DNA of 11,458 bases from BMS3ABIN04 sp965554225 (lineage in GTDB: Bacteria; Bacteroidota; Ignavibacteria; Ignavibacteriales; Melioribacteraceae): the NCBI GenBank assembly GCA_965554225.1, contig CBEVZC010000093.1, forward strand, positions 1 through 11,458. The letters are read 5' to 3'. A model generated the notes under the pieces. That model was not told the origin of the DNA. It saw only the letters and a program-made list of their open reading frames with translations, and did not search any database. Numbering within the stretch: the stretch's first letter is position 1; each line of letters begins with the position of its first letter. Below, in pieces: positions 7,601-11,458 of the stretch. A program made the position numbers and the translations under genes.

Positions 7601-10600
7601 CTTGAAAGATAGGAGTATAGCTTAGATCCCTTTCCGGTTGTAATTCTTCTACCAATCTCTCAAACGGTAACTCCTGATGACTGTAGGCCCGCAGTGAACT
7701 TTCCTTTACCCGCTGAAGAAGCTCATTAAATCTCGGATTATCTTTCAGTTTTGTTCTTATTACTACGGTGTTTGCAAAAAATCCTATTATCTTTTCTAAT
7801 TCCTTGCGGTTTCTGTTTGCTATTGGTGTGCCGATCACTATATCTTCTTGATTACTGTATTTGCTAAGCAACAAACTAAATACGCTAAGCATAAACATAT
7901 AAGGCGTTACTCCACTCTGTTGTGCTAAACTTTTTAACTTTTCTGTCGTCTCTTTTGCAATTGTAAATGATTTATGTGATCCGTTAAATGTTTTTGCACT
8001 TGGTCTAGGCTTATCTAATGGCAGCTCTATTAATTTCGGAGCTCCGTTTAGTTCATTCTTCCAAAAGTTAATTTCTCTCTCTAGTATTTCTCCTTTTAGC
8101 CAACTCCTTTGCCAAAATGCATAATCTGAATACTGTAACGGTAACTCTTCAACCTCACTTTCAAGCTCTGCGTTTATTTCAGAATACGTCTTTATTATCT
8201 CTTCCATCAATATGTTAATCGACCAGCCATCCGATATTATATGGTGCATTACCAATGCAATTATAAATTCATCATCGGATAATTTTATAAGCATAGTTCT
8301 AAAAAGCCTATCATTTCTTAAGTTGAACGGTTCTTGAACAAATTCTTCTATTAAATCTTTGGCATCGTCCTTTTTATATATTTTATTAGTTAAGTCAATT
8401 ATATTTACTTTTATATTTCTTGGTTGATGAATAATCTGTACGGATTTTCCCTCAACAATTTCTATATTAGTTCTTAATGTTTCGTGCTTTTCAATTATTT
8501 TATTTATTACTTTCTCGAATATTTCGGGATCGAAGTCTCCTTTTATTTTGGCAACCAAAGGAATATTATAGATTGTGTTACCGGGTTCAAGTTTATCTAA
8601 AAACCATAAACGCTCTTGATTAAACGACAGCGGTATAGGTTTTGTCCTATCGGCTTTTACAAGAGGTGGAAGCGTATCAACAATTTTGCTTTTCTTAATT
8701 TCTTTACTAAGTTTTTCTATAGTCGGGTTCTCGAATATTGTTCGAATATCAATTAAGGTGTTTTCACTTTCTCTTATTCTTGATGCAAGCTGTGTAACCA
8801 ATAAAGAATGTCCGCCGAGCTCAAAGAAATTATCGGCAACACCTATTTTTTTTATGCCTAATATATCTTCCCATATTTTTACTAATCGTTTCTCAATCCC
8901 TGTCCTGGGAACAATGTATTCCCGTTTCTTGTTTTCTAATACTACTTCTTTTGTTCCCAATTGTTTTCTATCTATTTTGCCGTTCTTTGTTAACGGCATC
9001 TTCTCTATTACTTGGATTATTCCCGGTATCATATATTCCGGTAAACTTTTTCTTAACTCTCGTTTAATTCTTTCTTCTACTTCTTTTATCTTTTCATCTT
9101 CCCTTTCTTCGTTTTTCGCCTTATCGTCTATTACTACGTAAGCTATCAATTTCTTTTCACTTAATCCTTCTCCTTTTACTATAGCAGCACTTTCTTTTAT
9201 CCATTCTATCTCTTTTAATCTTTCTTCTATCTCTCCCAGCTCTATTCTATATCCTCTTACCTTTACTTGAGTATCTATTCTTCCTATACATTCTATTACT
9301 CCTCCTTTTGCATATCTTCCCAAATCTCCAGTCCTGTATAACCTCGCTCCTTCTTCTTCACTATAAGGATTTGGTATAAATTTTTCTGATGTCAATTCCG
9401 CTCTTCCTTTATATCCTCTCGATAATCCAACTCCACCAATACATATCTCTCCAACTACTCCTTCCGGTAATATGTTTTGATGTTTATCCAATATGTACAG
9501 TTCTACATTTTCTATCGCTCTTCCTATGGGAATATTTTGGTCTTCCTCTCTTACTTCTTTTACTTCGTAACTTGTTACTCCTATTGTACTTTCAGTTGGT
9601 CCATAAGCGTTGAATAATCTGTATTTACTTATTATTTTTTTAGCTACTTCCTTGGGTAATCTTTCTCCGGCAGATATTATTGTTTTTAAGTCTCCTAAAT
9701 CTTCCAGTCTCATTACACTTAACATGCTCGGCGGAATTGTGGCTACCGTTATTTTCTTCTTTTCTATTACTTCTCTTAATCTTTCCGTATTTTGTTTTTT
9801 TTCGGGCTCTATCAATACTAATGTTGCTCCACTTAGCAATGACATAAATATCTCCGATACCGATGCATCAAATCCAAAGGATGCAAACTGAAGGACTTTA
9901 CTTTCTTCCGTTATCCCAAAATCCTTTATTTGTGAATTGGTTAAGTTACGCAATCCTTGATGTGCTAACATCACTCCTTTCGGTCTCCCCGTCGATCCCG
10001 ATGTATAAATCATATATGCCAAGTTTTCCGGTAATATTTCTACTCGTAGGTTTTCTCCATCTTCTTTCGCTATGTTTTCTTCTTCTTTGGAGAGGTCAAT
10101 TATTTTTATTTCATCACCAAACTCTTTTGTGTTTTCTATTTCACTTGTCAGCAATATTTTAATACCGGAATCCTCTACCATATATTGCTTACGCTCCTTC
10201 GGATAGCTCCAATCTATCGGCATATAGCAACTTCCGGCTTTCATTACTCCCATCATTCCGGTTATCATATCAATTCCGTTTTTGCTTATTACACCTGCTA
10301 TTTCATCTTTCTTTACGCCTTGAGAAAGTAAGTAATTTGCAAGTTTGTTCGAGCGTTCGTTTAATTCCGAGTATGTTATTTGTGTATCTTTATATTCTAT
10401 TGCCGTTCCTTCCTTTTGTTCTTTTACTACCCTTTCAAATTCTTTGGTTATTATAAAATTATCTAAAGTTATTTCTCTTCCTTTACTTATCGCTTTTACC
10501 TTTTTTGATTCATCTTTACTTAGCATTTTTACTTTTGATAATTTTACTTCCGGCTGGGTCACCACTTCCTCAAGCAAATTATTGAAGTGGGTTATCATTT

Positions 10601-11458
10601 GTTCTATTCTATCGCTTTCAAATATATCTGTGTTGTATTCAAGTGTTCCGCCCCAAACATTTTCATTTGTAAAAACAGAAAGTGTTAAATCAAATTGTGT
10701 TTCAGTGCTACTTGATTCGATTGCCTCAAACTCTATATCGCCAACTTCCGTTCTGGAAATGTTTACATCATTATTTTGGTGTACAAACATTACTTGAAAG
10801 ATAGGAGTATAGCTTAGATCCCTTTCCGGTTGTAATTCTTCTACCAATCTCTCAAACGGTAACTCCTGATGACTGTAGGCCCGCAGTGAACTTTCCTTTA
10901 CCCGCTGAAGAAGCTCATTAAATCTCGGATTATCTTTCAGTTTTGTTCTTATTACTACGGTGTTTGCAAAAAATCCTATTATCTTTTCTAATTCCTTGCG
11001 GTTTCTGTTTGCTATCGGTGTGCCGATTACTATATCTTCTTGATTACTGTATTTGCTAAGCAACAGACTAAATACGCTTAACATAAACATAAATGGTGTT
11101 ACTTCCGCTTTGCCGGTTAGTGCTTTAATTTTTTGTGTCAATGTTTTCGGAACAACAAACGATTTATGCGAACCGTTGAATGTTTTTATTTTTGGTCGCG
11201 GTTTGTCTAATGGTAACTCTAATAATTTAGGCGCTCCGGAAAGTTCTCCTTTCCAGAAGTTTATTTCTTCTTCCAGTACTTCATCTTTTAACCAACTTCG
11301 CTGCCAGGCTGCGTAATCCAAATATTGAATTTCCAAGTCTTCAAGCGTAATTTCTGTTTCAACGTTAAAATACATATATGATTTTATTATCTCTTCCATT
11401 AATATGTTTATCGACCAACCATCCGAGATGATGTGGTGCATTGTGAAAACAATTATAA
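4680..11458 (-). CDS. Nonribosomal peptide synthetase, terminal two modules with release domain (5' end outside window)
   Basis: The reading frame is open from the right edge to TAA at 4682-4680. At least 2258 residues are visible (residue 1 below is the Met at 11441; five more, IIVFT, precede it at the edge). The domain order is C(partial)-A-PCP-C-A-PCP-TE, with no epimerisation, methylation or cyclisation domain. The Met at 11441 is not a start: it belongs to the condensation motif M-H-H-I-I-S-D-G-W-S, and the same context recurs at 1065-1074. The chain is therefore a terminal subunit adding two residues and releasing the product. Both modules use the LCL-like style HHxxxDGWS and carry identical specificity codes, which suggests duplication of one module. 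The A domains are rich in Lys and Glu and give the coding strand strong purine loading. Transcription continues into the sulfotransferase 11 bp downstream. Family and domain order are certain; product and substrate are predictions only. Confidence 0.97.
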   Translation of the reverse strand, partial: IIVFTMHHIISDGWSINILMEEIIKSYMYFNVETEITLEDLEIQYLDYAAWQRSWLKDEVLEEEINFWKGELSGAPKLLELPLDKPRPKIKTFNGSHKSFVVPKTLTQKIKALTGKAEVTPFMFMLSVFSLLLSKYSNQEDIVIGTPIANRNRKELEKIIGFFANTVVIRTKLKDNPRFNELLQRVKESSLRAYSHQELPFERLVEELQPERDLSYTPIFQVMFVHQNNDVNISRTEVGDIEFEAIESSSTETQFDLTLSVFTNENVWGGTLEYNTDIFESDRIEQMITHFNNLLEEVVTQPEVKLSKVKMLSKDESKKVKAISKGREITLDNFIITKEFERVVKEQKEGTAIEYKDTQITYSELNERSNKLANYLLSQGVKKDEIAGVISKNGIDMITGMMGVMKAGSCYMPIDWSYPKERKQYMVEDSGIKILLTSEIENTKEFGDEIKIIDLSKEEENIAKEDGENLRVEILPENLAYMIYTSGSTGRPKGVMLAHQGLRNLTNSQIKDFGITEESKVLQFASFGFDASVSEIFMSLLSGATLVLIEPEKKQNTERLREVIEKKKITVATIPPSMLSVMRLEDLGDLKTIISAGERLPKEVAKKIISKYRLFNAYGPTESTIGVTSYEVKEVREEDQNIPIGRAIENVELYILDKHQNILPEGVVGEICIGGVGLSRGYKGRAELTSEKFIPNPYSEEEGARLYRTGDLGRYAKGGVIECIGRIDTQVKVRGYRIELGEIEERLKEIEWIKESAAIVKGEGLSEKKLIAYVVIDDKAKNEEREDEKIKEVEERIKRELRKSLPEYMIPGIIQVIEKMPLTKNGKIDRKQLGTKEVVLENKKREYIVPRTGIEKRLVKIWEDILGIKKIGVADNFFELGGHSLLVTQLASRIRESENTLIDIRTIFENPTIEKLSKEIKKSKIVDTLPPLVKADRTKPIPLSFNQERLWFLDKLEPGNTIYNIPLVAKIKGDFDPEIFEKVINKIIEKHETLRTNIEIVEGKSVQIIHQPRNIKVNIIDLTNKIYKKDDAKDLIEEFVQEPFNLRNDRLFRTMLIKLSDDEFIIALVMHHIISDGWSINILMEEIIKTYSEINAELESEVEELPLQYSDYAFWQRSWLKGEILEREINFWKNELNGAPKLIELPLDKPRPSAKTFNGSHKSFTIAKETTEKLKSLAQQSGVTPYMFMLSVFSLLLSKYSNQEDIVIGTPIANRNRKELEKIIGFFANTVVIRTKLKDNPRFNELLQRVKESSLRAYSHQELPFERLVEELQPERDLSYTPIFQVMFVLQNNQIKGEKLASFEITPMETEHKTAQFDLTLNMEEGENGFNGWFEYNTDIFDLGTIEGMIVHFSNILEKVITKPESKLSEISLLSKKEMEGIKRISKGKEEDLGKSIVTKTLEARVKEYPELIALEYKQERIRYSEMNKRSNQIANYLHKQGVKQEEIIGVMSKSGLDMIIIMLGVMKAGGAYLPIDRSYPLERKRYMIEDSGIKILLTSGMNEDEEKEIIKDEHAGEGEGKAIKIIDILKLKEEIEKENAENLNVKIDKENLTYMIYTSGSTGRPKGVMLSHKGLSNLTNSQIKDFGVTKESKVLQFASYSFDASVSEIFMALLTGATVVLLDSEDKQSSERLREELKSREITIATIPPSMLSVMDLEDLDKLQTIISAGERLPKEVAKKVKEKGYKLINAYGPTESTIGVTSYEVKEIGEEEQSIPIGRAIRNVEIYILDKYQNIQPEGVIGEICIGGIGLSRGYKGRSELTAEKFIPNPYSAKEGERLYRTGDLGKYRKDGEIEYIGRIDNQVKVRGYRIELGEIEERLQEVEGIKESAVIVRGEGLSEKMIVGYIVKEGELEEEKIKEELRKSLPEYMIPGIIKRIDKLPITKSGKVNKKKLESIEIIREDKEVEYLAARNETEKRLVKIWEEILGIKNIGIKDNFFLLGGHSIMAINLLSKIYNDFNIDIPMINFFTNPNIESIAKEIVLKENGDTADKNIIFNFHDTEKGEPIFFIHPSGGSVHWYHQLATELIGFRPFYGIQAVGIDGKSEPHRTIEEMASYYVSAIISKQKEGSYYIASWSMGVVIAYEVVRQLKMRGKKIGSLIILDQSPVLPLPKQEDDAEFLSGMFMGRIEFPLDKLRKMDYDSQLKYVLRKAKKAKQFPKHIRFNQFKNYVKILKIQQDAWRDYTPKQISNKLILIKSKERHGRIEQTDDLGWSKLTNRNVEIYETPGDHNTMLHQPQVKELAELIKKVVVNNKSK
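4683..5444 (-). other. NRPS terminal thioesterase domain (release), altered nucleophile elbow
   Basis: This alpha/beta hydrolase domain (about residues 2000-2253) releases the peptide by hydrolysis or cyclisation. It starts with G-E-P-I-F-F-I-H-P-S-G-G-S at 2001-2013, and the elbow is A-S-W-S-M-G-V at 2071-2077 with nucleophile Ser2074. The acid candidate is Asp2101 in I-L-D-Q-S-P and the catalytic His is His2227 in P-G-D-H-N-T-M. The triad is present, but both glycines that usually frame the elbow (G-W-S-x-G-G) are replaced, by Ser2072 and Val2077. The sequence does not show which release mode is used. Confidence 0.9.
5502..5711 (-). other. NRPS peptidyl carrier domain PCP2
   Basis: D-N-F-F-L-L-G-G-H-S-I at 1933-1943 carries the attachment site Ser1942. 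The residue before L-G-G-H-S is Leu where Asp or Glu is usual (Glu in PCP1). It is the carrier that hands the finished chain to the TE domain. Confidence 0.94.
5769..7268 (-). other. NRPS adenylation domain A2, same aromatic-type code as A1
   Basis: Motif A3 is at 1553-1563, A5 N-A-Y-G-P-T-E at 1686-1692, A7 Y-R-T-G-D at 1777-1781, A8 R-I-D-N-Q-V-K-V-R-G-Y-R at 1796-1807, and A10 S-G-K at 1883-1885. Pocket residues by eye are D1599, A1600, S1603, T1642, I1663, A1665, A1687, I1695, G1696 and K1885, again D-A-S-T-I-A-A-I-G-K. Relative to A1 it carries about ten extra, mainly charged residues between 1496 and 1540, ahead of A3. The last two residues of the peptide are therefore predicted to be the same aromatic amino acid. 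Confidence 0.85.
7332..8645 (-). other. NRPS condensation domain C2 (complete)
   Basis: This domain forms the last peptide bond. Motif C1 S-F-N-Q-E-R-L-W-F-L is at 939-948, C2 H-E-T-L-R-T-N at 986-992, C3 H-H-I-I-S-D-G-W-S at 1066-1074 (catalytic His1067), C4 Y-S-D-Y-A-F-W-Q-R at 1104-1112, C5 at 1203-1212, and C6 at 1255-1264. The absence of an epimerisation domain before it and the motif style favour an LCL-type domain. Its C5-C6 part is nearly identical in DNA to that of C1. Confidence 0.94.
7590..7898 (-). repeat. Near-identical intragenic repeat, copy in C2
   Basis: This 309-bp tract matches 10782-11090 at a constant offset of 3192 bp with five mismatches by eye. Bases 7590-7823 are a perfect 234-bp match. 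It codes for residues 1182-1284, identical over 103 residues to residues 118-220, so all five differences are synonymous. Similarity drops sharply just outside the left end. Confidence 0.93.
8697..8900 (-). other. NRPS peptidyl carrier domain PCP1
   Basis: D-N-F-F-E-L-G-G-H-S-L at 870-880 is the canonical carrier motif. Ser879 is the predicted phosphopantetheine attachment site for the phosphopantetheinyl transferase encoded at 347-1078. Confidence 0.95.
8958..10448 (-). other. NRPS adenylation domain A1, aromatic-type code
   Basis: This domain activates an amino acid with ATP and loads it on PCP1. Motif A3 Y-T-S-G-S-T-G-R-P-K-G is at 479-489, A5 N-A-Y-G-P-T-E at 611-617, A7 Y-R-T-G-D at 702-706, A8 near 719-738, and A10 N-G-K at 820-822. 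Aligned by eye to GrsA, the pocket residues are D525, A526, S529, T568, I589, A591, A612, I620, G621 and K822, i.e. D-A-S-T-I-A-A-I-G-K. This resembles the Phe code of GrsA (DAWTIAAICK) and a Tyr-type code (DASTVAAVCK, from memory). Ser for Trp239 and Gly for Cys331 would make the pocket roomier than a Phe pocket. Tyr or a para-substituted aromatic is the best guess. Confidence 0.85.
10540..11458 (-). other. NRPS condensation domain C1 (C-terminal two thirds)
   Basis: This domain joins the upstream donor peptide to the amino acid on PCP1. The window edge removes the N-terminal part, including motifs C1 and C2. Motif C3 H-H-I-I-S-D-G-W-S is at 2-10 (catalytic His3), C4 Y-L-D-Y-A-A-W-Q-R at 40-48, C5 I-G-T-P-I-A-N-R-N-R at 139-148, and C6 H-Q-E-L-P-F-E-R-L-V at 191-200. 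Whether it receives a peptidyl or an acyl donor cannot be judged without the missing part. Confidence 0.93.
10782..11090 (-). repeat. Near-identical intragenic repeat, copy in C1
   Basis: This is the partner of the tract at 7590-7898, in direct orientation inside the same gene. It covers the stretch of condensation domain C1 from before motif C5 to after motif C6 (residues 118-220). The flanks align as homologous condensation-domain sequence but are clearly diverged. Confidence 0.93.

Noticed and set aside
8686..9141. Plus-strand open frame of 151 codons opposite PCP1 and the end of A1
   Set aside because: Antisense to well-conserved NRPS motifs and without recognisable protein features; explained by strand composition.
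9389..10162. Three plus-strand open frames opposite adenylation domain A1
   Set aside because: Same low-complexity character as those opposite A2, and they match those in sequence because the A domains are repeats of each other. This is not independent evidence of a gene.
7590..11090. The repeated tract as a mobile element or CRISPR-like repeat
   Set aside because: Both copies are in frame within condensation domains, code for conserved catalytic-domain motifs, and lack inverted ends, target duplications or regular spacers.
10345..11316. Plus-strand open frames opposite C1 and the C1-A1 linker
   Set aside because: Antisense to the condensation and adenylation domains, with no ribosome binding site or family motif that I can see.
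11439..11441. ATG as the translation start of the NRPS
   Set aside because: The codon lies inside the condensation motif M-H-H-I-I-S-D-G-W-S and the frame continues upstream to the window edge with residues I-I-V-F-T that fit the domain. The gene begins outside the window.

Overview
The window holds the 3' (carboxy-terminal) end of a nonribosomal peptide synthetase (NRPS) gene cluster, read from right to left on the minus strand. To its left, a truncated plus-strand regulator converges on it. The DNA is clearly AT-rich, and some starts have good Shine-Dalgarno sites (MbtH-like gene, sulfotransferase) while others have none. The composition, the LytTR-type regulator and the protein style would suit a low-GC bacterium, possibly of the Bacteroidota/Ignavibacteriota (FCB) group. 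That placement is an impression and not a demonstrated assignment.

Layout: 1-336 (+) is the C-terminal LytTR DNA-binding domain of a regulator whose start lies off the left edge. The rest is on the minus strand, in transcription order: an NRPS open at the right edge (11458-4680) with visible domains C(partial)-A-PCP-C-A-PCP-TE; a PAPS-dependent sulfotransferase (4668-3586); an MFS exporter (3484-2168); an MbtH-like protein (2143-1895); a discrete type II thioesterase (1877-1104); and an Sfp-type phosphopantetheinyl transferase (1078-347). Gaps between these genes are 11, about 100 (83 if the GTG start of the exporter is used), 24, 17 and 25 bp. No terminator is recognisable between them, so they probably form one operon. 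No gene-free stretch exceeds 300 bases.

How the genes fit together: the phosphopantetheinyl transferase arms the carrier domains and the MbtH-like protein assists the adenylation domains. The two visible modules add the last two residues and the terminal TE releases the peptide. The type II thioesterase clears mis-primed carriers, the sulfotransferase probably adds a sulfate to the product or an intermediate, and the MFS protein probably exports it. Read against GrsA, both adenylation domains give the same ten-position code, D-A-S-T-I-A-A-I-G-K. This resembles aromatic (Tyr/Phe/Trp) codes, so a C-terminal pair of like aromatic residues, possibly O-sulfated, is a reasonable prediction. The first visible domain is a condensation domain cut by the window edge, so more of the assembly line lies to the right and the full product cannot be predicted.

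The least ordinary features are a 309-bp, almost identical tract shared by the two condensation domains (five synonymous differences), strong purine loading of the coding strand in the adenylation domains, and an altered nucleophile elbow (S-W-S-M-G-V) in the terminal thioesterase.
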